Shown one piece after another: positions 24,201-36,300 of a stretch of 64,000 nt of DNA. A program made the translations under genes and the position numbers. Within the stretch, counting starts at the first letter, position 1, and the number at the start of each line of letters is the position of its first letter. The stretch is from Arcuatula senhousia. Its lineage: Eukaryota; Mollusca; Bivalvia; Mytilida; Mytilidae. Location: the NCBI GenBank assembly GCA_963971305.1, contig OZ020304.1:77500355-77564354 (forward strand). The letters run 5' to 3'. Below the pieces are notes generated by a model. It did no database searches. It worked only from the letters and a program-made list of their open reading frames with translations, and had not been told where the DNA came from.

Positions 24201-25313
24201 TTCTTTGTTGTTATACCCTTTTTTACACTTGTCGCAGTAATAGACTCTGGTCTTGAAACCTGCTACGGTGGTGATAACATCGTAATGGTCGTCATGGTGG
24301 TATAAGTATATCTTCTTTTCGGTTTCCGGGCCTTCGTAGATGATGCCGTTAAAGTAGTCTTTGGAGAAAACGATGATTTGGTATTCCGGTAGTACAGCTT
24401 GGAATTGTTTGAGTTCTTCGATGCCGCACGGGCCTTTGGGTACATTGGCTTTCTCGTGCAGTTGTACGGCCAAGTATTCTTGAATGTACCGTCCTTTGCG
24501 GATAGTGTCCCACTTTGAGTGTTTATCGATCCTGGCTTTCGCTGTAACGAAAGCTCTAGCACAGCAGATCTCGTCTCGGTTCTGTATTCTTATGATACTT
24601 TGTTTGTCTTTTAGCATTCTGTTGAGATCAACGTAATTGCATCTTTTGCGCCCGCTTCCTTCGGGAATAGATACGTGAAGGATATCTAATTCCAGGCTTC
24701 CGTCCAATACAAACTCTTCATGAGATTGTAATACTCTTTCTATTTCCTTTAATAGTAGTTCCGTAGTCAAGTCCTTGAGTTGTAATACTGGAAGGGCAAT
24801 CGGGAAGTCAAGGGAGTTGGTTTCAATTGTTAGTTTAACAAAGTCGTGTTCTTTCATCTCTTCTCCAATGGTTTGCAGGATGGAGTCGAATAACCGATGT
24901 AGTGTTCTTGTGATGGAAGGCAGGTCCGTGACTTCAAATTCTTTAAAAGTGACGGTATAATGATTTCTCGAAGTTCCAAACTTGAGTATTCTTTTCTTCT
25001 CCTGCCGTTTGATGGTGTAATAGGATTTTGGATCATCCATGTGGAACGGTTGCCCTGCTCCTCTTTGTCCATGTCTTTTCTGATGTAACTCTAAATGGCG
25101 TTGAGTGGCAAAGGCCTGGTTGCATTGGGTACATTCGTAACCCATTTGGTGGCGGGTCATGTGAGCTTGTAGATTCTCCCGCCTTGTAAAAGTCTTGGTG
25201 CATCTAGTACACGAATAAGTCTCTCGGTGGTTGGTCCATCGTCTATGACGATGTAGCTGACTCATCTTCTCAAAATTGGCTTCACATTGGTTGCAGGTAA
25301 ATTGCTTAGCCAT
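21272..25313 (-). pseudogene. Family B DNA polymerase, left arm, broken
   Basis: The same gene as 50,722-54,777, on the opposite strand, starting at ATG 25,313-25,311 and ending at TAA 21,274-21,272. All exonuclease and polymerase motifs are present in the DNA. It has two lesions. A 14-bp deletion at about 23,138, between two TGT words, shifts the frame between ExoIII and the Vsr-like domain. A C-to-T change also makes a TAA at 22,768-22,766. Open pieces are 25,313-22,986, 22,981-22,766 and about 22,760-21,272. The Vsr-like motif here keeps HGCYWHGC, whereas the right copy has HDCYWHGC. Both right-arm TGA positions are TGC here. Confidence 0.9.
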
Positions 25314-25334
25314 CTGAAATAAAAATAACACAGG

Positions 25335-25545
25335 TAAGTATATGGTGTCTATTGTTTCCTCTTTTTTAATTGTATACGTTTAAAATAATATGTCGTTTAT
25401 TGATTCCTTCTCTTTTACTTGTATGCCTTTCAAATTATATATTGTCTATTGTTTCCTCCTCTTTTAGTAGTATGCCTTTCAAAGTTAAGTTGGATATGTA
25501 TGAGTCATACCTTTTCTCTTCGTTAAAACACGTCTGAACTCTTTG
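25335..25545 (-). promoter_or_regulatory. PolB leader with three short tandem repeats, left arm
   Basis: Three imperfect units of about 50-60 bp containing TTGTTTCCTC or TTGATTCCTT and GTATGCCTTTCAAA. The region ends upstream at GGTGTCTAATCG, the complement of the ATTAGACACC motif also found before the small C2H2 gene. A TTATTTTTATTTCAG acceptor-like tract abuts the polymerase ATG, so the leader may be an intron. Confidence 0.4.
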
Positions 25546-25601
25546 GTGTCTAATCGTAAAATGATTTCATTTCAAATGGTTTACCTGTATAATGGATTGT
25601 A

Positions 25602-25624
25602 CCACGTGATCATGTCACGTGACT
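25602..25624. promoter_or_regulatory. Paired E-boxes, left arm
   Basis: Two CACGTG hexamers, one within TCACGTGA, about 290-310 bp upstream of the polymerase ATG. Both are kept in the mirror copy at 50,412-50,433. E-boxes of this form bind bHLH-zip factors such as USF, MITF and TFEB. The role here is inferred. Confidence 0.4.
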
Positions 25625-26317
25625 TCTGGATCAAACCGGTTAGAACTGGTTTGGACTTGATTTTACGTTTTGTAAGTTTTAGTTCATCGAATTGCTTTTT
25701 GTTGGAATCTGTTCTTCAAATTTTTTATGTTTGCTGATTTTTCGTCAACATATTTTCTTAACGGAAAGATTTTGTAAGTTTGTTTTCGTTGTTTGATGTT
25801 TTTTCTTCAACAGATTTTCTTAACGGTAAGATTTTGTAAGTTTGTTTTCGTAGTTAGTTGTTTTTTCATCAACAGATTTTCTTTTGTGGTAAATTTTGTG
25901 AGTTTCTTTTTAAAGTGGAAGGTTTTTCGTCAATGCATTTTGATTTTGTTTGAATTTGATGTACCGATTTTCGTTTTTAAGACAAACGTTTAGATCTCTG
26001 TCTTGTATTTTTGTGTCGAAAACGCTTCAATAGGTATTCTTAAAGGGGGAAAATTGGCTTAAAATGGGTGTTTTGGGGTGAAAATGAGTAAAATGGGTGT
26101 TTTGGGGGTAAAATGAGTAAAATAGGGGGGGGTGTAATGGGGGATATTGGGGCTGCTGCTGCTGCTGCTGCGGCGGCGGAGGGTAAATGGCTGCTATTGC
26201 TGCTCCAGTAGAGGTAGTTTAGGGGGAGAGGGATTTTACTGTTCCATGGGAAGAATGAAAACGCGTATACTAGTTCGGATGGTTTATTGAGTTAAGATAT
26301 TCTTCTTCAGGTAGTCT

Positions 26318-26665
26318 TTAAACGATCGCTTCTTCTTTAATGGGTTGGTTGGTTTCTTTTGGATGTTCCTTGTTTGTCTTGGGCTTTCTTCCTCTTGAGG
26401 TCTTTGTAGGCTTGTGGTTCATGGGTTTCTTGGTCTTTACACCGTTGAGGTTCTTTACTTCCTTGGACTTTGCTAGTCTTCTTCTTGAGTTCTTTGTAGG
26501 CTTTACTGATTTTCCATTATGGTTCATGGGCTTCTTGGCCTTTACAGCGTTAAGGTTCTTTACATCCTTGGTCTTCTCAGACTTAATCGATCGCCGTGTC
26601 TTCTTTAACTTTGCCATCTGTTCTCTCTTTGAGTCTTGTAGCTTTGTCAAGTGTCTTATTTCCTT
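26318..26665 (-). pseudogene. C-terminal half of the C2H2/basic protein, left arm
   Basis: Matches residues 68-182 of the intact protein at 45,394-45,942. The gene is cut after residue 67 exactly where the 17-kb Crypton-like element begins. The N-terminal half lies on the far side at 43,812-44,012. Confidence 0.85.
26655..26665 (+). other. Att-like core, left Crypton boundary
   Basis: CTTATTTCCTT, the target sequence at the left junction. The right junction carries CTTATATCCTT (43,798-43,808), a 10 of 11 match in the same orientation. Comparison with the uninterrupted right arm shows no duplicated or lost target bases, as expected for tyrosine-recombinase integration at a short shared core. 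Confidence 0.6.
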
Positions 26666-26762
26666 TTAAAATATTGTTGTGACGTCACACTATTGTTGTA
26701 CCCGTACTTTAAATCAGCGAATTGGACAAAATTACCTTTAATAGTCTATTAATTTACCTTTT

Positions 26763-26780
26763 GCTGTCCATTATTTTTAA
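26763..26780 (+). repeat. Subterminal direct repeat of the Crypton, left
   Basis: GCTGTCCATTATTTTTAA, 98 bp inside the left boundary. An identical 18-mer lies 262 bp inside the right boundary (43,532-43,549). Both are preceded by an ACCTTT word. Confidence 0.6.
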
Positions 26781-26940
26781 GAAAGAACAGTTAAAAAAAT
26801 AATAGACAGGTCACAAACAAGGTAAATGAGTAGACTCTTAAGGGTACAGACTGTCAATTTGCTGAGAAAATATACGCATACAACAGAAAAGGGAAGTAAA
26901 ACATCTGTGCAAAAATATTTATTTATATTTCTATGTAACA

Positions 26941-27355
26941 TTAAAATCGCAAATCAATTTTAACAGTTCCAGTGTCTATGTGGATTGTTTTATGGTTTTC
27001 TTTGTTTTCTTGAAAAGGCGTCGAATCATTTTTTGGACACTTTGCGTTTATTACATTGTCAATTTGTTTCTGTTGCTCCTCATTTGTCCTTTTATATCCC
27101 CGTACGGCTGATGATCGGTGTCCCGTCTTTTCGGCTATAAGTTGCTCATCTACTCCAGCGGTGTACAGGCGAGTTGCAGCGGTTGCTCTTAAAGAATGAT
27201 TGGTGTAGTGACCATGGAAACCTGCCTTTTTACAAAGCTCACCGACGGTTTTTTGAAGCTGGTGGACTCCTATTGGCGCATCATCAAACCAAACAGTCTG
27301 TGTAGGGTATTTTTTCGGTCTCAAATAAAAAGCGTTACAATTACCATCTTCTGGT
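26941..27355 (-). CDS. Tyrosine recombinase exon 3 (catalytic HxxR, H, Y)
   Basis: It begins one base into a codon after the acceptor TATCGTTTCAG. A nearer upstream AG at about 27,378 would shift the frame. It encodes 137 residues with HSLR, GHRS and the nucleophile in RGYKR, then a Gln/Asn-rich tail. The stop is at 26,943-26,941. Confidence 0.85.
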
Positions 27356-30300
27356 CTGAAACGATAAAATGCATTTGTATGTACTGAAAAAAATGTTGAC
27401 AGGTGAAAGCGTTTAGTATATGCATAATACACAATTTAATGTTTTGAATATTTTTTTTATAACTTTTGGTCGGAATTAAACAGGTTATAAAATGGTGAAT
27501 GTCGGGCGGCGGACGGACGGACAGAGTACTAGTGGAAATGTTTTTAGTAAGTACTTATGGCAGCATTTTGATATTTTGAGATGAAGCATCATCGTGGGAT
27601 CCAAAGCAATCAATTCTAGTTTAGGTATGTCGATCACCTACTCCCTGTTTAAGGAATTTGGGTCACTTTTGACTTAAGACATTTTTTTTTTTAATTTGTG
27701 TACAATGTCTTTTTAACTTTTTTTTATTTTTTACATGTATGAAACTTATATTTGATCCATGCCAACATAACGAAATTTTCTGTTGAAATAAATTAAATGC
27801 AAGTATTACGCAAAATACTCATAACACAGCAGTCAGGCAAGGACAGAGTCTATTCTACAATAAGTGTTAATTTTTTTTTTTTTGGGGGGGGGTACAAAAT
27901 TTTCCTTTACTTTTGGGGTTTTTATAGCAACGAAGTTTGCTCATAGTACCTATTCAATGCATATTTACCTTAAAGACATATATTTCTTGAATATGGTGAC
28001 GATACATCTGTCTGGATGATCTTTGTTTTCGTAGGCCCTCACAATCTTTGGGTCAATTTTTCGATGGTTAATTCCTCCACAATTGGTCTTTGATACATCT
28101 TCTTTATATTCCAAATACTGGATTCCATCGGTTGGTGATTCTTTAATAGTTATTTGGGAATTATTTCCTACACGTAAACTTCTATGCTCTTGGCCGGCTC
28201 TCAATGCAAAATTTAACCCGATCATATACAAAACAGTATCAATTAGCTGCTTTGGCGTGTCAGTTCCTAAAACATGTTGCTGCCACATAGCTTCCTCTTG
28301 TTCTGTTGTTATGACCTCCGCTTTTCGTGTTGATAGCCCATGCCCGCTTCTACTAAGCTCTTTCATTTTGGCATCTAAGACCTTTCGGACGTTTCTAAAG
28401 GCTTTCTCATCTAACAATGACAAGTTTCTATCGTTTTCTCTCAAATATCTTTGAATGGATATTATCAATTCATATAGCGTATTAGGATAATATTCCTCCC
28501 CTTTTTGATTGCGTACTTCTGATATAAAAAAGCACAAGGCTTTCTCTAACATTTTAAGACTTAAGGTTAACAAATTTCCTTGTATTTCTGTAACGGTACC
28601 GTCACCTTTTGTTCTAGCTACTCTGTTTCTCTGTTGAAGCCAACTGTCAAATAGTTTTACGGCCCAGTCGGTTTTGTTTCGTGTGCCTTTTGGTATTTCC
28701 TTTTGGATTAAGTCCACAAGGTTGTCCTCTGTATTCGGTTGGAGAAAACGTGCTCCACCACATATTTCACTTTGAACCTGAGTGCCTGCAAAATATGTGT
28801 ATTACAATAAAACAAAATGTGTCCTCCCATGGAATTTTTAAAATAAAATTCATGGAGATAAATATCAGCCATATGTCACCACAGGGGAATGGGGAATTAT
28901 TACTTTTTTTTTAATTTAAGAGAGTAGGTCATATATGTGTTAACATAATTATGATCTTTATTTGTAATTTTCAGTTCTGTCTTAAATAGTGAAATATATT
29001 GCCTTGAACTTTAATTGTTTTAGTTTTTATATGTAAGTAAAATCAAAAACGTCTGACAACTAGTGCTTTTTTCTATAATCGTGGATCAATCGACAGATTT
29101 TTATAACAAAATTATGAAATGGTGTAGGCTTAGAAAAATGATAGTTCCACGAATTTTCACTCGTCTGTGATTTATTACAGTAGCCAAAAATAAGAAAAAA
29201 ATATTAGCCTTCTGCACCCTGTTAATCCGCTGCTGATGTTCATGCACATGTGTATGAAGTTTAATGATGGTATCATATTTCGTTCATGAAAAATTTACTT
29301 TAACTTTGCGTAAAACCCCCTTTCACGTGAAGATCAAAGGAAATGGGTATCGGGTGTACACTAAAACTGACAAAATGTATTTATTTCCCGGCACAAAATT
29401 TACGTATTAAACAACAATATCCCCCCCTCAAAAAAAACTTTTAGACCCACCCCACCTCACACGCCTTAAATTAATTTAATTCTTGTATCCGCACGTGTAT
29501 GCTTAATAATGCATGGATCTTTTATTTTACCCTCCCCTTTTTGTCTAATACCCATATAAGATGATTTTGCTGTTTTCTGCTATCCGGCATAATTTTAATA
29601 AAAGTAGTTAAAAATATAGATCATAGTATAAAACAGCAATATTTGGATAAACTATGGTTCGAAATGGCAAGATATTCAAAAGACATAATATCGACATTTT
29701 ATTTTACTAGGGGTATAGGGGTATTATACTGCTATAACATAAGAGGTCTTGTTTTCGTACCTCAATACTGCGACCTCTTATTTCCGAACGCCATTTTTCA
29801 ATGCGCAAGTTCCGACCAAATTCAGGTCGGAAAGTAAATCATGTATATCAACTTTATTCAATTGTTTCTTCCAATACAAATGTATAAGTGTCTTACCGGA
29901 ATGTCTTTTCTAAAAGATTATAGACCAAAAATTGCCTGACATACTGTAAATTCCTTTTAATTTATGAAGTTATCAAGGTACCCCCAAATTTATACAAGGG
30001 AAATAACAACTGTTACTATTTTTAGAGCAGGTAAGGGAAAATGTATTACGGAATGAAAACTGACAAAACGAAATTATTGTATATATATGGTAACCGTGAG
30101 TTGTTTGATTTGTATATGATCTACTAATACAAAATTTGAGGTTTATTTGTATTTAAATATCAAATTAATAAAGACTAAAGATATTTTAGACAAATGTGGA
30201 TCCACAAAACATAAAAGGGGGTAAGTATTTTGAAACAGGTAAAATATAATTTGACTAGCTTGCCAATGAGAGAAGAGACCTCAATTTGTCACAGATCGAG

Positions 30301-33300
30301 GTGCTGTAGTAGAGTGTCTTTATTATTCCATGGGATATTATCTATCAATAGAAATTAAACTATATGCGCCTGCAGACAGAGGACCTAGTATTTTTTGTTT
30401 TGTATTTTTGTTTTGTTTTTTGTTGTTTTTTTATGTATCTATACCCAATACCTTATTTTCAGAAAGTATTCAACCAATTTATTTAAATTGCAAAATGCAT
30501 ATCAATTAATAATAGTTATAATTACACACAGAGGACAGGAACTGTGTGAGAAATATTTTTTCCAGATTTTTTTTTTTTTTTTGGGGGGGGGGGGCGGTTA
30601 TAAAATCACGGTCAGACCTGATAATAGTAAAATTTAAAAAAGTTTGGGCATTTAAACATTCATTGTGGACTCATGTCAGATGGATTTTAGCAATTTTGTC
30701 GTAAACTTATAGACAACATGGACGTGTCTGACAAAGTTTCGGGAACTCAGAGAAGTGCCACCAAACCAACTAATCTTATTTCAAGGAAACATAAATATTG
30801 ACCATACAGTCACACACATACACAACCTTATCTTTTTGCATATGCATGTCGGAGAAACTCAACGTAAGACCAGTCACATTAGAAATTGACTAGTTAACCA
30901 ATATTTTATGGTGTCATGAAAGTTGAAACTGTTGATAAAAATTCTGGTTTAACAATATCATGGAATGAAAAGTTTGACCACTCATAAAACAGGATACGTT
31001 TATGATTCCGATGCATACCCAAGTGTCAACCATTCAGAATTACTTTTCTCGATACATGACAGTTTTGGGACTTGTTTCATTTTGTGCAAGTATTGTCCCG
31101 GAAATTTAGAGTTTTTGAGATAAGTATTGGGAATGAACGATATTGTCCAGAAATGTTGTGAAATAGTTTTCCGTGACCAATATTTATATAAATATCAGCT
31201 TAATTCTAAATGCAAATTAGTCTCTGTTCTTTAATACAAGAAACACGCGTCAGGCGTAGCAAAACATTAATAGTTGTAAGTTTGATTTTGACATACGTGA
31301 CGGTAAGCGCTGTCGCATATGGCGGAGTTTTTAATTCCTGGAGGTTAATCCGCTCGAGCATTAATACTTTTGTTTAAAAACCTTAGAAGTTTCTTCCTAC
31401 CCCAGACATAGGTTGATCTTAAGTCATAATTTGGTGTCCCATTCCGATATTTTTTGGCTAAATGCTCTTTATTATTAGGATTTGTTTGGCTTTTTCAATA
31501 TTTTGGTAGAGCGCCTCTGATGAGTCTTTAATAGACGAATCGCGCGTCGGGTAAAATTTATTGTCCAGAACTTTGTTGTAATTTTGATTTCATTTCTCTT
31601 CTGTGCCTATAAGGAACTCCTAGGAACACGTGAATCGAGTCGTGTGTTAGTCACTATACATTTTGTATATAGACCCAGTGGCGTAGCTTGTCCATGTTCA
31701 TGCTTCAACAATAGTCGACAGAAAAAAGCTTATATTGGATATCATACCTATAGCCGTGGCTACTCGCTACAGCGATAATCCCGGCTTAAAACTCTAAGGA
31801 TCTTCCAACCTCATTCATAGATTGAAAATCGTAACTATGCGATGTACGTTCTACTCATTGACCATACGTTGACTATTTGATTTTTATGAATAAAAAAGGC
31901 AGATGTTAAAATTTAGAAAAAAAATATGAATAGACGCAGTTTGTGGCTGAAGAATTTGTGGAAAAATAAAATTATTACGCATACTAGCGATACGAATGTC
32001 TAAAATGCCATTTTCCGAAGAAAAAAAATGCAGGATGGGAAAATTTAGCATATTCCTTCAATATTACCGGGAAAACTACTTAATTGAATCGGTGGCTATT
32101 TGTGTTCCGGGGGCGAATAAGCCCATATCTGAGCGCTAATCTTGTTTGTAAAAGTCCACTAAAGAGCGCCCAGTAACCTTAAGTCGGGTCAAGTCGCCTT
32201 GCCTACAAAGCGACTGGGATGTATGCCTCAATGATTGAATGGGCAGCCCTGACATCGAGATTCGGGGTCGTCAGGCTATAACGCAGAAAAACTGTCCGCA
32301 AACCATATATAGTGGTGCACCGTGTTGGGGAAAACGCCTTTGCATATATATCTTATCAAAAATCGAAATCGTATTAATTGGACACATTCTTCATTCCATA
32401 GATGATTTTTTGTAAACTAATTTATTATATTGTTTAAAAATACTCATTTTCATTACGTAGAAAGCCATAGCCATTTTTATATTCACCAATTTTAAACAAT
32501 AAAGTAAAGGAAACCTGTTAATAACAGAGATATTTTACAGAGTTGTCTAACTGTTTAGTACACTGATCTCCATTTTGATATGCAATTTAATAAAAGATAA
32601 AATTGCAATGAATGAAATATTTAAGTCTTTTGGACATTTAGACAACAATTATACAAGCAGGTATTTCGAATTTTAGGCCAATTTGTGGTTTTCGGATCTA
32701 CTCCATTTTGAACGTGACGGACATTATAAGTAAATCACTGAATTCTAGTAAACAAGAAATGACTGTTACAGTAATGTAATATACTATTTAAAATATACAG
32801 ACGTTCCTTTTGTAAAATTTATATACTACAAAATGTAAGACTGAAAAAATAAACTTTGAATAATTTAAGCTCTTGTTCATAACACTGATCCAATATCCAC
32901 GATATTTACATGGAAATTGTTGAAAGTAAACAAAGTAACACGTAGAATAAAAATACCAGCCTTATATCTACATTAACTATTAATATTATCCATTTAAGAT
33001 TAAAAATGTTAAAAATCACAAATACGAAATGCGTGATATACGATAGTTTCGTTTCGTCACCTTTGATCCTGTGAATCCATAAAATCCGCTTCCCGATAAA
33101 GTTATGGCCGCCGAATATGATTGGCGTTTTTGGGATAAAAAGACCGTAAATAAACAGTTCAAAGGTCAAACTATAACCCACTTTTGTTTATAAACAATTT
33201 TCATATGGATCTATAACCGAAAGTGGATGGAAATTAGAGAAAGTAAGTGATTTTATTTTGCGGTGAAAAAATTTCATTAGGATGTTGGAGGTTAGGATGG

Positions 33301-36300
33301 CAACAAGTCTAAAAATAGCATGCCGTCCAACCTTCAATGTTGTTGGAGTAAGGGGTATTAGAGAAGAAAGAGGCCTAGGGGTCATTCTCAATTATAACAT
33401 CCATGCTCCAATACGATTATGGTGTTTCCGGGAATTAAGGAAATCTAAAACACATCAAAAACATTTGAATGAGGACTTTTATTTACATAAAAAACGGGTT
33501 AACCTGAAAATGTTTAACATATGTAAAAACTTTTAAAGCGCTCATCGGCAAGGCCGTAAATTGCCTCCGATGAAAGAGGAGGCAATACCAGAAGGCGGGG
33601 GTCTGGGGGCAACCTAGGCCCCCAGAAGCTATACACGGCCGTACGGCAGGCTTTATAAAAGTGAGGCAAAGGGGGGTCTGGGGGGATGTGCCCCCCAGAA
33701 GAGTATGGGGTCCAGGGGCAAAGCCCCTGGAAGACAAAAGCAAAATAGGTGTTACAAGGCATAAAATCATTGATTTTCAATAGGACCATATGTTAGGTAG
33801 GGAAACGAATCTAGCATGTTCTGATGAACTGATAAACATCATGTGACCCAGTAAAACTTAAGGGATGTCATATGAAAAAATCAAATGCTAGGTAAACTTT
33901 ATTTTACTTTATTCTGTTTTATTCGTTATCTGTTTAAACCCAGAACTTTCCGATTCTCCTGTGTCTGGAGCAGTCAAAACGTTTTAGCTTATTTTCTCTG
34001 GATGGGTTAACCATGTCTCTATGGACATGTAAAAGAGCCAGCCCACAAAATCGCTCTGAAGACATTGTTGCTCTTTCCCAAGTTTTCAGTCGACGCAAGC
34101 TGGAGAAAGATCGTTCACATGCAACAGACGTGACTGGAAGAATGAGCAAACGTGAATATATGAAACAGTTATTTTTGGTATGCTATACATATGTATTAAT
34201 GTTTCAAGAAGTAACCTCTCATCAGTAGCATTTGAATCAAAACATTGGAAAGAACTATTGAAAACTTAGAGTACTCAAAATCAAAACATTCGAAAAAGGA
34301 AACCAAACCCAGCACCGATGATACCGATTATATCGACCAGAACTTGACTTTAAAAGACGCTTTAATGGGCTCGTTGTGTACCTTTGTAAATAATCAGCCA
34401 TTATTATAATTGTTGGTTACTTTAAAAAAATAACTGCACATTTATCATATCCTTAGAGCACTGGAACGTCTCTCTAAATTGAGTGTTAGTGTGAACAAGA
34501 AACTGAAGAAGGACGGACAGACGGTGAAAGCGAAAGCTAAATGAAATTAGCACGACCTGATCACGCCAATAGTTGAATTGTTTGCAAATTGGGTTCTAAA
34601 AAGTTCGTTTGAATCGCAATTTCATTTGAAGTACTTTGACTTCATTTTGGACAAAAGGTCAGGGCCTTAATGTTTTATTTCTGTCTATAAAAATAACAAA
34701 TTTAAGCATCCTACTTCTGTTATTTTGTTAACAGCTTAATAATTTGCGTGTCTGATGTATACACGACTCTGATAGATCCATGAAATAATTTCTGTAATAC
34801 CGTAGGAAAACATTTTAAAGATGAATTACTTATACACAGTGTGCAAAGAGTACGTTCTTTACAAGACTGGTGAGATTGCTTTTTTATCTTTTATTATTTT
34901 TTATAATTTTAATATAAATAAATTAATAGATTCAAATAGGGCGAAAACAGAAGTTACCTGAATGATTCGTCATTTAACTTTCTTTTCAAAGTACCTGTTT
35001 TTAACCAATTTAGATTTTGATATCTTCGCGGGACTGAATTATCGAATATCTCGGTCTTTTCCAACTACTAGTATATTAATCATCACAGTGTATAACCGGA
35101 CAGTAAGCGATCACGGAAGTTGGTCACTGTCCGGTGGTAAAATCCTAGTTGATTTAATAAAAATGTATGATTTTGCCATGAATTTAAGCCCTTATTCAGC
35201 CGAAACTAAATTTTAAGAAAAATTGAAGCGTACAATTAGTTTACATTGTTATTTATCACTATTTAAATTATCAATATATAATGTAGATTATTTTAATTTT
35301 CGAAAAAAGTGGTTTAATCATTGATATTTTTGACAATGGAAACTCATTGCAGTGAAAGAAACAACAAATTATTAGTGAACCACTTACATTGAAATAGTGC
35401 ATTGCATCTCCATTTAAAGCTGTTTAAATAGGAAATCCTTTGGTGTCAAATTATTTCACGAAAATGGTTTGGATTGTTTATAATAATCGGATTTGTAAGA
35501 GCACTGCTCACTCCGTCTCTGTCCGATTAATTGCCACTGTACACAATCATTAATTGTTAGAAAGTTATATCTATCTGTCCGATTAATTGTTGGGTTGAAT
35601 GTAGCAATAACAAGACAAATATCCTTACAGCCCCGGTATACAGCTAGAGCAAAATGATTTTAAAAAAACCTGGAACAAATATAAAAGGTAGCAGCTTATC
35701 CAAACAAAGTATTGCAATAAAATTGCATGAGGATTGAGATTTACTACAAAAGAACTATTTTTGTAATTTCTCTTAAGTTCAAGCAACTTATCGAATATAA
35801 ACATGTGATCATTCATCTAAGCTTTGAATTTGTATAAAGTAATTGGAATTTTTGGAAAAATAAAGAAGGAATATGTCCATAGGACACGGATGCCCCCGCT
35901 AGGCCCCAAACAGGAAGTTGATGTCTGGCAGACCTGAAAGTTGCTTAGGACATAAAGTTTGTGATACTGAAACATCCTACTAAGTTTCAAATCATTCTGC
36001 GAAAAGCTTGACAGAAATTTTTAAAGTCATGGCGCATATTTTCACACCAGCCTAAGTCCAAAACAAGAAGTAGATGTCTTACAGGTCTCAAAATCGCTGA
36101 GGAGGTACAGTATGTCATATTAAACCATCCTACCAAGTTTCAAATCATTCTCATGTACGATTCCTGAGAAAAGCTTGACGAAAATTTCCAAATTTGCCTA
36201 AGTCCCAAACAGAAAGTCGATGTCGGTCAGGTATGAAAATATCACTTAGGACTTACAGTTTGTCATACTGAACCATCCTACCAAGTTTCAAATCATTCTC

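Larger units (their letters stand above)
28786..33548 (-). other. Recombinase intron 1, left part
   Basis: No coding sequence recognised. It contains a T/G homopolymer run (30,568-30,594), a diverged copy of the 358-bp family (31,238-31,592) and a GC-richer structured patch (32,104-32,276). The stretches 28,790-30,560, 30,600-31,230 and 32,280-33,540 hold nothing I can name. Confidence 0.5.

Noticed and set aside
23296..24562. Overlapping frames inside both polymerase genes
   Set aside because: They are shadows of the polymerase frame on other frames and strands, repeated in both arms for that reason alone.
27356..27432. Extending recombinase exon 3 to the first upstream AG or ATG
   Set aside because: Joining there puts exon 2 and exon 3 out of frame. 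The acceptor at 27,356 joins in frame and gives continuous recombinase sequence.
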